64,000 nt of DNA from Prorocentrum cordatum (Eukaryota; Sar; Dinophyceae; Prorocentrales; Prorocentraceae): contig CAUYUJ010011447.1 of assembly GCA_963575745.1 (NCBI GenBank), forward strand, positions 494,001-558,000. Reading direction: 5' to 3'. Every line of letters starts with the position of its first letter. Position 1 is the stretch's first letter. The notes beneath the pieces are model-generated. The model was not told where the DNA came from. It saw nothing but the letters and a program-made list of their open reading frames with translations, and made no database searches. A program made the position numbers and the translations under genes. Below are positions 1 to 10,392 of this stretch, one piece after another.

Positions 1-1212
1 CGTCTCCTTCGAGTTCTTGTCCTGGCCCCCGCTGCCTGCTGCCTCGCGCCTCTCCTCCTCGCCCTCCGCGGCCTTGTCCTCAGGGCCTGCGCCAGCGACT
101 GCCGCCGCGTTGGGATCCTTCTCGCTCGTTTCTGCGCCGGCGACCGCCACCAGCGGCTCGTCATCATAACTCATGTCCCAGGCACCAAGAGGCCTCTTCC
201 TCGGGGGAACCTCCGCTTTCTTGATCTTCGCGTCGCCCTTCTCGTTGCAGCCGTCCTTGACGCCAGGCGTCGACGACGAGACAGCGACTTATTTCTTGCT
301 CTGCTTCGCCTTCGATTCAGTTTGTCTCGCAGCGGGCCGCTTGCAAAGACGCTTCTCCTCGGAACCGTTGTCGTCGTCCTCTTCGTCGGTGCCCTCCTTC
401 GGCTCCTTCGTAGTCACTTTTTTCTTCAGCATATCCATCATCGCCTTCTCCATCGCCTCCAATGGCGTCTCCCTCTTCGACTCCTCGGGAGCGGGCGCCG
501 CCTGCCCGGCCTCCTTGGACTCCTCTCGAGCGCCCGCCACCTGCCTGGCCTCCTTGGACTCCTCAGGAACGCTCGCCACCTGCCTGGCCTCCTTGGACTC
601 CTCGGGAGCGGTCACCACCTGCCCGGCCTCCTTTGGCTCCTCGGGAGCGGTCGCCGCCTGCCCTGCCTCGGGAGCGGGCGCCGCCTGCCGGGCCTCCTTG
701 GACTCCTCGGGAGCGCTCGCCACCTGCCCGGCCTCCTTGGACTCCACAGGAACGCTCGCCACCTGCCCGGCCTCCTTGGACTCCTCGGGAGCGGTCACCA
801 CCTGCCCGGCCTCCTTGGGCTCCTCGGGAGCGGTCGCCGCCTGCCCTGCCTCGGGAGCGGTCGCCGCCTGCTCAGCCGCGGTCTGGGATCCTCCTTCGGC
901 CGGGGCTGGCAAAGCCAGGGGCCCCGGGGCTAAAGCCAGCTGACTCTGCGGCGCGGCGGCCCCAGCGGCGCCGAGTGCCGGGGTGAACGTTGGCTGCGAG
1001 CCGTTCGGAGCAGGCAGGGCGAGCTGGGGCTGGGGGGCCCCTAGCGCCAGCTGCCCACGCGGCTGCTGCGGCCTGTCGAAGATGACCAAGTTTGAAACGC
1101 CGCCGCGAGTCTGCTGCAAGCTGCGATGGGTCTTCCTCGCAGGCAGCCTGGACCTGAGAGAGATCCGCAAACGCCCAAGTGGGCGCCCACGCGCGCAGAC
1201 CCCGACAGCCTG
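1..1212 (-). CDS. Glu/Lys/Ala-rich repeat protein, 3' part, runs off window
   Basis: Function unknown. One minus-strand frame is open from about 1212 to 292. It contains a Pro/Gln/Leu-rich segment, then about ten 13-residue repeats of the type PEESKEAGQVAT, then an acidic stretch (TDEEDDDNGSEEK) and a basic tail (KRPAARQTESKAKQSKK). It meets TAA at 289-291. The same frame continues open from 288 to base 1 with similar composition (for example PPRKRPLGAWDMSYDDEP and EGEEERREAAG). The TAA may therefore be a nonsense change, or may sit in an unrecognised intron. A pyrimidine-rich acceptor (TTTGTTTTTCAG) at about 1213 suggests an exon start. Just inside it another frame also looks protein-like, so the first 100 bases of the exon are uncertain. 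Low-complexity charged proteins of this kind are often nuclear, but that is a guess. Confidence 0.45.
482..878 (-). repeat. 39-bp in-frame tandem repeat
   Basis: Units begin at 482, 521, 560, 599, 638, 704, 743, 782 and 821. The spacing is exactly 39 bases, apart from one 66-base step (39 + 27). Because 39 and 27 are both multiples of three, the array keeps the minus-strand frame and encodes 13-residue repeats rich in Glu, Ser, Lys, Ala and Gly. Units differ by a few bases each. Confidence 0.85.
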
Positions 1213-1429
1213 AAAAACAAAGGAGCAGGAGGATGGGGGGGCAAGAAAGGGAGGAGGAGCATGGGGAGGAAGTGGGGGTGCAGGGCTGGACCCAAACACT
1301 GGTTTTCAAATGTTTCAATGTATTGTTCTGCTTGCCCCCCTGAACCTTTCTAGAAGCGAAACCCGAAATCGACCTAAACGGCGTTTAAATCCAGGAGGTG
1401 GGTCTGTCAGCGCACGTTCGAGACGGCGA

Positions 1430-1590
1430 GGGAGGTGGTAACTGGTGGATGAGAAAGAGTTCGTCGATGGGGCACGTCATGGGGCCGTTCGCGCCCGTCA
1501 GCGGGTCGAACTGGGGGCACGCGGCGTCGAACGCGACCCCGAAGTTCTGACGCAGGACATCCGGAGTGGGAGGCAGCCGCCGCGCGAGGC
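1430..1590 (-). CDS. possible short exon, unknown protein
   Basis: A minus-strand frame here reads as ordinary protein, with NFGVAFDAACPQFDPL followed by TCPIDELFLIHQ, unlike the arginine/proline-rich shadow frames around it. A possible acceptor (GCGTCAG) is at 1547-1553. It lies between the exon at 1974-2636 and the repeat exon below 1213, on the same strand, so it could belong to one gene with them. No domain is recognised. The assignment rests only on amino-acid composition. Confidence 0.25.
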
Positions 1591-1973
1591 CACGGTGGCC
1601 CATCCCATGGGAGTCGGCGGATGAGAAGGAGCAGGGTGGAGGGAGAGGGGAGAGGGAGGGTAGAAGCGGAGGATGAGGAAGGCAAGGAGGAGCGGGGGAG
1701 GGGGCAGAGAGAGGGCGGAGGCGGATGATCAGGACGAGGCAAGTGGAATTGAATGGGGAAGGAGGAGAAGGAGAAGGATAAAGGAAAGCAATGGGAGGAT
1801 GGAGGAGGAGGGATTCAGGAGGAGGATTCGGGGTTGGACAGAACCCCCAACAGTGACACGTCGATTAGTGAATTGTCCGTTTTCGGTTCTCGAGAGGGCG
1901 CCGTGGCCGTCATTTTCCAGGCTTGCGCCCACCAGGTTCGGGCCTCATGTCGTTTTCACTAAACCACGTTTTG

Positions 1974-2636
1974 CTAAAGGGGGGTCTGTCCATCCCCGAA
2001 GGATGTGGAGGAGGAGGGTGTTTTTTGTTTGCAGTGCCGCCCTGATGTCCTTCCACGGGCGCGAACGATCCTGATCTGGTCCTTCAAGTCCTGCAGCATC
2101 TGGAGCCCATCAGAGGCTTGCATGTTCAGAGTCTGCCGCTGGTTCGCAGCGACCACCATGATGGCCGCAGCGTTCACGATGCTCGCCTCGTTGAGGAAGG
2201 TGAGACCCAGGCGGGACACCGCGAACGTGGCAAGGGAGTCGACCTTCGCCACGTAAGAGACAGTCGGATCCATGAGGACTTGCCAGACGTCCTGCGTCAG
2301 GTAGTGCTGAAGACTCGCGGCGTCCTGGGAATTCTGATTGCCAGTCCTCTGGGCGCCCCCTGCGTTGAAGCCAGCGGCCGTGGTAATGGCCGCGCCCAGT
2401 TCGCGGCGCGACCCTGCCGGGTACTGACTGTTCAAGAGCAATTGGAGCCCCTGGTTGCCGTCAGAGACAGAGAGTCCGCCAGAGTTGCTGAGGTGAACCA
2501 GCAGCTCGTTCTTGCGGGCGTCCAACATAGTCTGAAAGGCGTCTGGGCCGAGTGCCCCGGTCAAGGACACAGTGTCTAGGTAGCTGACGGTCTGCTGCAG
2601 CTGCTGCAAAAAGGTTGGTTGCGCCATGCGGGGCAA
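1974..2636 (-). CDS. unrecognised protein, 5' exon candidate
   Basis: A 220-residue minus-strand ORF; the likely start is the Met at 2624 (MAQPTFLQQLQQTV) or the one at 2636. The first ~190 residues are globular-looking and mostly helical: HLSNSGGLSVSDG, then SLQHYLTQDVWQVL, then SRLGLTFLNEASIVNAAAIMV, then LQMLQDLKDQIR. After LKDQIR the composition turns Arg/Ser-rich, so the true exon probably ends near 2060 and the rest is intron. From memory it resembles a family of uncharacterised dinoflagellate proteins with a HYLT-x-x-x-W motif, but I cannot check this. The helical repeats give no functional clue. It may be the 5' part of the gene whose 3' end is at 1-1212. Confidence 0.4.
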   Translation of the reverse strand: MPRMAQPTFLQQLQQTVSYLDTVSLTGALGPDAFQTMLDARKNELLVHLSNSGGLSVSDGNQGLQLLLNSQYPAGSRRELGAAITTAAGFNAGGAQRTGNQNSQDAASLQHYLTQDVWQVLMDPTVSYVAKVDSLATFAVSRLGLTFLNEASIVNAAAIMVVAANQRQTLNMQASDGLQMLQDLKDQIRIVRARGRTSGRHCKQKTPSSSTSFGDGQTPL

Positions 2637-2699
2637 GACGTGAGTTGCCAGCTGCAGAGTCCTTATGTAGTCCTGGGGCGAGCCCGCTCTGGACCAAAT

Positions 2700-3670
2700 G
2701 GCTATGGAACGGGAAGGGCGCCGATGGATGCGCCTAGCGCGCCAGGGGTGGCGCCAGAGGCGCCGGGGGGGGGGGGGTCCATGCGCCGATCGAAGATGTA
2801 CCGATCAGGCGCACCCATCGGACAGGAGGGGGAGGATGGGAGATGAGCATCGGAATGGCGGAAGGAGGAGGACCATGCAGGGTGGAGGGGGAACCTTCCT
2901 CACCCTCCCTGGCCCGGCCCGCTGCTGTCCCCACTTGCTCAACTCATGCTTATTTGCTTTCATTCGTCCTTCCTACTTTGGCTTATTCTGTTTGTCGTTG
3001 TCCCTATCCTCGCTCTCTGGGCTGGTGGGGGCACGCGGAGCGTCAAGCACTGGCCCCGAGGGCCGCCTTTGCATACTTCGGGCTGTTCTGGACGCCAAAG
3101 GGCCCTACGAAAGGTTTTTTTGGTAAAAACTGGTTGTAGATCCCTTTGGGGGCCACGGGATGGCGTCATCCTTTCGAAGGAAATAAAAATTCGTAGGCCC
3201 GCCGCCCCCGCCTGCTCTAGCCAATGCCCGACGCAACAGCTGAAAGCCGACCAAGATGACACTTCGGCTGAGCCGTCGTTGTGTCCGAACGTCTCGGCGC
3301 GGGTCGCTCAGACCCGGGCGGAGCAAGCCGCCAGCCTTCATGCGGCGCAGATGGTGTTCCTCCAACCCCCCTTCTTCCCCTTCGGGCCCCAAGAAACGAG
3401 TAACCCTGGATGCTACTGCGACCCCCCGGGTGTCCACGGGCCCTTTTTGGACTCCCCCTGGCCTCCTTGTAAGGGCCCAAGAGGGCCCCAAGACGGCTCC
3501 AAGAGAGTCCAAGACGTCTCCAAGAAGGGCCCAAGGGCACCATGCCCGAACTACCCGGGGGAAACCTAAGACTGGGCATCGTTTTGCGGATGGGCTGGCG
3601 CGGATGCGCACGCGAAGCGTCGAGAATATGGAGGCGCCCCCGAGGCGAGCCTATGGGAGCAAAAGACATG
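2700..3670. other. intergenic, low-complexity
   Basis: No supported gene. The stretch holds a poly-G run near 2767-2776 and, at about 3430-3560, a block of the dispersed GGCCCAAGAGG-type repeat seen again at 8, 8.5 and 38 kb. Long open frames on both strands here are artefacts of GC-rich repeats. Confidence 0.5.
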
Positions 3671-3673
3671 GAC

Positions 3674-5144
3674 CTAATCTGACTCGTTCCGGCGGCGCTT
3701 GCGTTGCGGCTGCGCTGCCTCAATTGCGTGCCTAATGTACTGGGGCAAGTTCTGGACGCGCTGTAAAGTGTCCTTGCTACACGGGCGCGCTGGAATCAAG
3801 TCGCTGGGCTTGATCATGCGGAGCGCCGGCAACAAGGTCGCAGCGATCAGCTGCGGGGGGTACGCGTTGCCACACGCGAGTTTCAGGATCCCTTCGGGAA
3901 GCTTCATGATCGTCTCTGCTGGGAACCCCTGTGCTTGAAATAATTTTACCAGGCTCGGGCGCCGAAAATATTTGCGAGACTGGTCAGGGACATTGTTCAC
4001 CACCTCGTCCACAGAAGCCACGAATATATAGATTGTGTGGCATGTAATCGTAGGAAACATGTTCACCGAGTAGTTAGCAGCGAACACTCGCCCTGGGCCC
4101 CTGTCCACGTTAAATGTCACGATGTCGGTGTTGTCAAGCCACCCATCCTTGTAGTCCTTCTTGATCTGCATCTCGCAGTACTTGAGGTTCTGCTGCTGCG
4201 AAACCGTTAGATCAGCCCTTTTCGCGATGGACAGCTTGCACAAGAGCTTCTTGATGTCGAATCGTAGTCCTTCTTGATCTGCATCTCGCAGTACTTGAGG
4301 TTCTGCTGCTGCGAAACCGTTAGATCAGCCCTTTTCGCGATGGACAGCTTGCACAAGAGCTTCTTGATGTCGAATCGGCCGAAAGGCGGCAGTACAGCTG
4401 GCATTGCAGGACATAAGCTTCTCCGAATCCCTCGGAGGAAGACCCGAACCCTGGCTTGTGGCAAACGGTAGTCTCGTGCCATTATCTTATCAACTTGCCA
4501 GTGGAACTCGGGTGCCTCGCGGCGAAGGATTGCCAAGAACACGTCCATGGTGGATCTCGTAGCGCCGTTCACCTTGTGCGTAATGCCCACGACATTCTCC
4601 AATATCACTCCGAGCAAGCCTGCGAACTTTATGTACCATGCCATATAGTCCATTGTAAAACACGAACGAACACCGAACCTCGAATATCAGTAGTGCCACC
4701 GCGAGTTCCTGCAATTGAAAAGCTAGGACAGGGCGGTCCAGCCACCAAAAAGTCCATCGGCTTGGTGAGTCGTGAGAAAGGCACTTGAAGAACGTCTCCT
4801 GCTGTCTGTCCAAGGTTCAGCACAATCTTGGCAGGCGTCATGCCTAAGTCGCGGAGGTGCTGCTTCAGGAACTGTTCGTATCGTGGTTGAAGGTCGAAAG
4901 CGTCGTAGATCTCTGCCTTCGCCCCCATCTCCATCAGAGCGTGGCCGCACCCTGAAATACCGATACATGGGCACGAGAAGCGGAGCGGCCTCGCAAAACG
5001 AGGGATGTCCCCTAAGAGATTCGCCCATGATGGCGAGGGCCTGGCGACTCGAACTTGATGGGCCAGGTCGTCCTCCCAAGTGGCGCCAACCAGGCCCATC
5101 GACGCGAGGAGCGCCAGGAGGAACGCGCCCCAAGGGCCCGCCAT
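3674..5144 (-). pseudogene. cytosine-C5 DNA methyltransferase, broken
   Basis: DNA (cytosine-5) methyltransferases transfer methyl from S-adenosylmethionine to cytosine. The motifs are in order on the minus strand. Motif I-like FSCPCIGISGCG (residues 56-67 from the Met at 5144). Motif IV GPPCPSFS with catalytic Cys codon 4728-4730. Motif VI ENV at about 4590. Motif VIII-like YRLPQARVRVFLRG. Motif IX-like LVKLFQAQGFP. Motif X GNAYPPQL. The C-terminus is basic (QPQRKRRRNESD, NLS-like); the N-terminus is hydrophobic, like a signal peptide. The frame is lost twice: a one-base shift near 4660 between motifs IV and VI, and a perfect 113-bp tandem duplication at 4152-4377. Each copy encodes the same ~30 residues but in different frames. 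No intron explains either break. The family call is firm. Whether it was a host gene or carried by a mobile element is open. Confidence 0.8.
4152..4377. repeat. perfect 113-bp tandem duplication in the methyltransferase
   Basis: Bases 4152-4264 and 4265-4377 are identical by eye. The length is not a multiple of three, so the duplication frameshifts the methyltransferase. No divergence between the copies implies a recent event or an assembly artefact. Confidence 0.9.
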
Positions 5145-6131
5145 CGTGACGCAAGGCCGCTCAAACAGCCCGAAGTCCGACTAGGGCCAAACGGTTATGG
5201 CGACAAGAAGCAACAACGCAGAGGGTGATATGGCCACCCGTGTTTTTTCACAGATGGCGAGTCCTCTTAAATAAAGCCAAAGCGTGATAGCCGCTCGAGA
5301 CTTCCTCGCAATTGCGCTGAGCCCGGAGGGCCCCCGGTTCAAGCAAGCCCCTGACGCCCCGAATTCCTCCGGCCTCCTGCTCCTCCTCGCCCTCCTCCCC
5401 CCCGTACCCCCAGCTAGCCGGGGTGTGGGAGGACTTGTCGCGTCTTGCGTCAGGCCTCCAACGCCTGAGGAAAGGCGGGCGACGACGAGGAGGGGAAGGG
5501 GGATGAGTGGAAGGAGGCCCCCCCCCAGCGTCGCCGGGCTTGCGCGCGCCGGCTTGCGGGCGGGCAGGACCGCCCCCTCCCCGCTTCCTCCCCTCCACTC
5601 CCCATCCCCTCCTCCTCCCCTGCACGGGGTATGCGCGGGGTATGCACGGGGCATGCGCGGGGTATGCGCGGGACATGCACGGGGTATGCACGGGGGGGTG
5701 CGTTCGTCCCCCAGACGGCCCAAGAGGGCATCAGGGCGGCCCAAGAGGCATGCAAGAAAGCCAAAGAGACCATAGCCATCTCATTTGATTCGGCGTTCCG
5801 AGAAGGTCCCAGCGGGGGCCCAAGAGGGGCCCCTAAACAATTGAAAACGAGCTGAGGAGGAGGAACGGAGGGATGTGGAGGATAGGATGGCACTTGTGGC
5901 TCAAGTGCGCTCATGGTTCAAAGTTTTCTCGATGCTGACTGCTTTCACTCGATCGGCATCTGCAGGCGAGCCTGCGACGTACAATAAACGTGAGATGGCG
6001 ATTGTAGAACAACTCCCTCGAACAACACTGCGTTGCAACAGCCCCAATGCTGCCGACTCCAGGCATGTTCGCCACCTGTGGCACGCTACCCTCAGAAGCG
6101 AGGGCCCCAAGAATCACGCCTCCACACCGTC
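5145..6131. other. intergenic with 12-mer repeat
   Basis: No gene supported. Bases 5621-5697 hold a tandem 10-12-mer of the form CGGGGTATGCRC (about six units). The following 5700-5840 carries GGCCCAAGAGG-type repeat. The long open frames across it are repeat artefacts. Confidence 0.5.
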
Positions 6132-7749
6132 CTAATCCCCCGCCTTCCCTTCCTCGATCTGGGTTTTGATCTTGTTGGTGTAGTCCTTGTTGGTTGCCTT
6201 CGCCTCCTTGAACCCATCCCACACCGCCTTCAGCGACGCGGGCGAGGCTGTGTTAGTCTGCTTGATGACTGCGATATTCTTGAGGACGGTGTCGATGGCG
6301 GTCAGCAACTGTTTCGCGCCCTTGAGGTGCTTGGGGGCGATGTTCTCCACCATGTCGGCGGCCGAGGCTTCGGATACGAGCGTGCTCATGTTCATGTGCA
6401 TCTGTTCGAGTTGGATCTGGCAACCATCCAGGCGGGTCGTGTGCGTTACCGTGATCGGCCTCTCTGCAGGCACGCGAGGCGCGGCTTTTGCCTTTGCTCT
6501 GCCCTTGCCGCATCTGCCCTTGCCGCCAGCCTTGCCACGGCCGGCGTCCTCCTCTCCTTCCTCAGCAGCCTCGCCTCCCTCGTGTGCGCCGTCGCCCTGG
6601 AGATCCTCCAACTGCCTCCTTGGCTTCTTCGGCACCCTCTCCTCGCCCTCAATCTTGCGCCTCTCCTCCAGCGACTCCGAGTTCTCGTTTGTGATGGTCA
6701 GCGACCACTCGGGCTTCCAGATCTGCGGCTTGTTGTAGATGGGGCAAGTGATCTTGGGCGCATTCATGTAGTACTCATCCCAAGCTGCCTGCCCCTCCTT
6801 CTCGATGAACGCGCCCTTGATGTCTGCGATGTTCACGAAGTTGCCGGCCCCCTCGAACTTCTCGCTCCGCTTTTGGACGCGGTTGTGATGGATAGCCGTG
6901 ATCAAGACCTTCTTAAGAGCCTCTCCTGCAAGCCGGTTCGCGATGCGACACAAGCCGATCTTCACGTCTGGTCCCATTTCCGCAAAGCCATTTTTGATGA
7001 AGTCGTCCTGCTTGCACATGCGGTACAGACGCCCCCTCAAACCGTTGCAGTCCAGGCACCTGCATTGAAGTTTCGCACCTGGACAGGGAGCGACATCGTA
7101 GAATATATCCCCCAGCAAGGCGAACCGCATATGCTGGGGAATCTGTCTTGACATGCACGGCTGAGGCGTGATATTAAAGGGCCTTTGCGAGAGCGTGTGC
7201 CAACTAGGCTAGCTCCCTGAGCGTCTACAAGAGACAAGTATGGACACACGTTCCCCGACGGTCACAAACATACATACACATGCGGTATGCATGCATGTGC
7301 GTATGTGTGTATCTAAATATACATACATATATATGTATATTTGTGTATATATATATACACATACACGCTCACGTGTGTGTGCGCGTGGAGCTGTACGTGG
7401 TGAGATATGAGGCATCGGGTTTTCCCCGTGGCTCACCTGCAGCGGCATCTGCCTCGGTGATTTTAAATCCCGCCTTCAACTTCATCACCCCGCACGTGCA
7501 GCACTTCACGCGTTCCTCTCCTGCTGGCTCGCCCGCAGCGGCTGAATCCGTCGGGGCGGTTGCGTCTGGGGCTGCGCCCGCGGGCCCAACTGCCTCGCGC
7601 GCGGCGTCAGGGGCGCCCCCGGGGGCCTGCTGCGTGTCCTGGGGCAGGGCGGGCGGGGCTCCACTGGGAAGCGTCCCGTCGGGGACCGTCTCGGGTTCCG
7701 AGGGGGGGTCCACGCGGCAGTCATATTCAGCCTCGTCTTGGCGGGACAT
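6132..7749 (-). CDS. zinc-ribbon protein with coiled-coil tail, two exons
   Basis: The best-supported intact gene in the window; function unknown. Exon 1 is 7749-7437 and exon 2 is 7078-6132, with a GT-AG intron (donor GCAG|GTGAGC, acceptor TGTCCAG|GT). Splicing restores a Gly codon and gives 419 residues. Residues 1-80 are acidic and Pro/Ala-rich. Cysteines C83, C84 and C86 (KCCTCG) on exon 1 and C110, C112 and C115 (QCRCLDCN) on exon 2 form a likely zinc site that exists only after splicing. This is followed by GLRGRLYRM and a globular segment ending in NKPQIWKPEW. Then comes a Glu-rich to Gly/Lys/Arg-rich linker (GRGKAGGKGRCGKGRAKAKA), suggesting nucleic-acid or nucleolar association. The C-terminal ~110 residues are helical. 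I chose the Met at 7749 because a possible acceptor lies just upstream, so there may be a 5' exon. Confidence 0.65.
7255..7395. repeat. TA/TG/CA microsatellite inside the intron
   Basis: Alternating purine-pyrimidine tract (CATACATACA, ATATATATGTATA, GTGTGTGCGC). It lies in the 358-bp intron 7079-7436 of the zinc-ribbon gene. It is strongly AT-rich compared with its flanks and has Z-DNA or cruciform potential. Confidence 0.8.
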
Positions 7750-7959
7750 CGACTTCGAAGCCAAATCACGCTGAGTGCAATACGAGGTGCGCGGCGGGCC
7801 GGTTCGCTGTCTCAACCTAAATAGCTATGGCAGGAGGAAAAGAATTAAACGCACCAGCGCCGATCTGGGACATCCCCGGGAGCCGCGATCTGGACGGTGC
7901 GCCCCCCGGGCGGTCAGAGGGGTCGACGCCGAAGCCTGGGCCCAATGATTGCCCGAGAG

Positions 7960-8720
7960 AGTCCCGAGCCCCTTCGGCGCCCCGGGGCCTTCTTAGGGCC
8001 CCCTCGGCGCCCCGGGGCTTTCTTGGGCGCCCAAGAAGGGGCGAGAGGCCCCCAAGAGGTCCCGAAGAGGGCCCCAAGATGGCAAAGGGCTTCCAAAGCA
8101 ACTCCAAGATGCCCCGCGAAGACTCCAGAGGACTTCAAGAGGCTCGCGGAGCTGTCGCCGTAGTAGGAGGAGGACTACCTAAGAGGAGGATGTCGGAGGA
8201 GGAATAACCCAAGAGGAGGAAGAGGATTGATTATAAGAGGAGGACGAAGGATGAGGACTACCCGGGAGGGAACAAGGGGTGGATGCGCGAGAGGGGGGCT
8301 GGAAGAGGGTGGGAGGTCCTCCACTTCCCCTCCACTCCCCTTCTCCCTCCGTCCCTCCTTCGGCCTCCTTCCTTCCCCCCCCCCTCCCTCCCTTCCCCCT
8401 CCCTCCCTCCCTCCCTCCCAGACCGAGGCGGAACCCCCGAGGACATCTGCGTCGACTCTTGGGCTCCTCCTGGAGCCTGGAGCCCTCCTGAAACTCTTTT
8501 GGGCCGCTCTTGGGCCCACCTGGGGCCCCGCGGAGAACGCTCCGAGAGGGCCCAAGCGAGCCCAAGGGGGCTCCACCGTGTAGTATTCTTGGGCCTCTCC
8601 TGGAACCCTCCTGGGGCTCTTTTGGGCGGCTGTTGGGCCCCCCTGGGGCCCCGGAGAAGGCTTCGAGAGGGCCCCAAGCGGGCCCAAGAGGGCTCCAAGA
8701 AGGGCCCAAAAGCGGCCCCA
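7960..8720. repeat. dispersed GGCCCAAGAGG repeat cluster
   Basis: Many near-copies of GGGCCCCAAGAGG and its complement CCTCTTGGGGCCC, 20-35 bases apart. The same family is at 3430-3560, 5700-5840 and 38140-38580. Apparent proteins rich in Gly, Pro, Ser and Trp on the opposite strand come from this repeat. Confidence 0.7.
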
Positions 8721-9370
8721 GAGTACTGCATGATCATGTAGATTGCTCCGGGCGAGGTCGGATTTTCGGCCCCGCGTGCGCGAGCAGGGGGGTCGGCGTG
8801 CGACAGCGCCACAGCGGGGTCGCAGCGTCACGCAGGCGGTGCATTCGGCACGACGGGAAGAGCGGGGCGGAGGAAGGAGGAGGGCGAGTAGGACACGGGG
8901 AAACATGGGGAAGGAGCTCAGGAAGGACGAGGACGGGGGGTGGAGGAGGGAGGAGGGGTCTGGCTGCGAGCGCACCGAAGACGAGCCCTACTCGCTCTCT
9001 CGGTCCGACGCCCTGCAGGAGTGGTAGTCGTCGTCGTCGGCGGACTCGAGGCCGCCGGAGACGCGGCCGTCGTCCTGGGGCGCTTTGAAGAAAGGGGTAT
9101 AGCGAAACGAAACCTAAAACAGACACGATTGGTTTGCGCTGTTTCCCAGTTCGCCATCGGTTTGAGGGGGATGGTGACGATCACCACGCACACACACACA
9201 CACACGCCCCAGGAGGAGGAAGAGGAGAGGAGGAGGAGGCTTGCTGATGCAGTATTTGTGTGATGGGCCTTTACTCCTCCCTCCCCCCCATCTCCCTTCC
9301 ATCCTTCTCCGCCTCCTCCTTCTCATCCTCCGCCTCCTCTTCAGTGCCATCGCCGATGACCATCATCAGC

Positions 9371-9392
9371 ATGATGATGATGATGATGCTGC

Positions 9393-9431
<39 letters not shown>

Positions 9432-9432
9432 C
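9371..9432 (+). repeat. (ATG)n microsatellite
   Basis: About 20 triplets of ATG, interrupted once by CTGCTG. Confidence 0.9.
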
Positions 9433-9870
9433 GGGTAGCAAGGTGCGTAATGGTATTTCACGACACGTGGATCGTGAGCGACGCCGGCTCCCGGAGGTCC
9501 CTGGAGGCTCTCGACCCGATCTTTCGCATGGATTCCGCGCCGTTGGCTCCTTTCCAGGGGCCCTGGGCCTGAAAAACGGGCCCAGGGGCCCGAGCCCGAA
9601 AAACAATAGGGGGAGTTGGAACCCGAGTCCTCGCGAGCAGACTCTTTGCCGTCGTTCGGGTCGACCACCTCGGCGCGCCACACCTTGTTGTCGCGCGGCG
9701 CCCAGCGTCCCGGGGCAGCGTCCTGGCGCGAGCGCGCGGGGAGGAGCCCTCCCCCTCCTCACTCCTTACTCTCGGGCTCCCTCATCCCCCTCCTTTGCCC
9801 CCCATCGTCCTCCTCCTCGTCCATCTCGTCCTCCCACCCTCCCTCCCTCCCTCCCTCCTCGCCCCTCTGT

Positions 9871-10392
9871 TTATTTTGCGTTTGCCCAAGTCTCCTGCGC
9901 CATGGCGTACCCATGAGCAGGAAGCTCTCCAAGCGTGAAAACGCCGAAGTCCCAACCAGTGTAGCCAGGAACACCGAAATAGCGCAAGGCAACCTGATGC
10001 CCATCCAGGTCGCACCACGGAGAAGGCCAGCTGCACGACGAATTCGAAGATGTTGCTGCCGAATGATGGGAACGACCGGGGCCCTGCGACGTTGGAGGCG
10101 CGGCCGAAAACCTCGAAGGTGCTGATGCCGAAGATCTCTGGCCGCCTGTGTCGCCATTCTCGATAATGAAGTTCCTCGCCATCTCATAGGCTTCTTCCCG
10201 ATTAGGCACAGGGCCTCTCAAAGTGAAGAACCTGCCCCTGCAATCTCGCCCACGAGTCTGGGCTACGCAGCCCGTCAGTCTCTTGATGTGCATCCGCTGT
10301 TCAAGCGTCAGCGTGCCACCGAATGGCAGCGGCAACACAAGTTCGAACTGAGCATCTGGCAACTCGCTGGCCGCCGGAAGGTCTGTCGGCAT
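9871..10392 (-). CDS. KH-like RNA-binding protein fragment
   Basis: A 173-residue minus-strand ORF preceded by an acceptor-like CCCTCGCAG directly before the Met at 10392. Residues ~15-85 run FELVLPLPFGGTLTLEQR, IKRLTGCVAQTRGRD, FFTLRGPVPNREEAYEMARNFI. The order (hydrophobic strand, short loop, helix, Thr-Gly, basic strand, GP turn, terminal helix with Ala/Met) recalls a KH domain, which binds single-stranded RNA. The usual GxxG loop is not clear, so this is tentative. The Ser-rich middle may include an intron. The last ~45 residues (WCDLDGHQVALRYFGVPG and onward) look coding again. No second domain is recognised. Confidence 0.4.
   Translation of the reverse strand: MPTDLPAASELPDAQFELVLPLPFGGTLTLEQRMHIKRLTGCVAQTRGRDCRGRFFTLRGPVPNREEAYEMARNFIIENGDTGGQRSSASAPSRFSAAPPTSQGPGRSHHSAATSSNSSCSWPSPWCDLDGHQVALRYFGVPGYTGWDFGVFTLGELPAHGYAMAQETWANAK

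Larger units (their letters stand above)
7750..9870. other. intergenic, repeat-rich
   Basis: No gene supported. Contents: GGCCCAAGAGG-type repeats (7960-8160 in one orientation, 8440-8720 in both), CT-rich tracts (8330-8420), a (CA)n run at 9183-9205, an (ATG)n run at 9371-9432 and further CT-rich sequence to 9860. Confidence 0.5.

Noticed and set aside
322-986. Plus-strand ORFs of 170-250 codons opposite the repeat protein
   Set aside because: Shadows of the 39-bp repeat; composition is Arg/Pro or Leu/Gly repeats with no natural sequence.
8175-8975. Several minus-strand ORFs of 170-270 codons at 8.2-9.0 kb
   Set aside because: Gly/Pro/Arg/Ser translations of the GGCCCAAGAGG repeat and CT-rich tracts.
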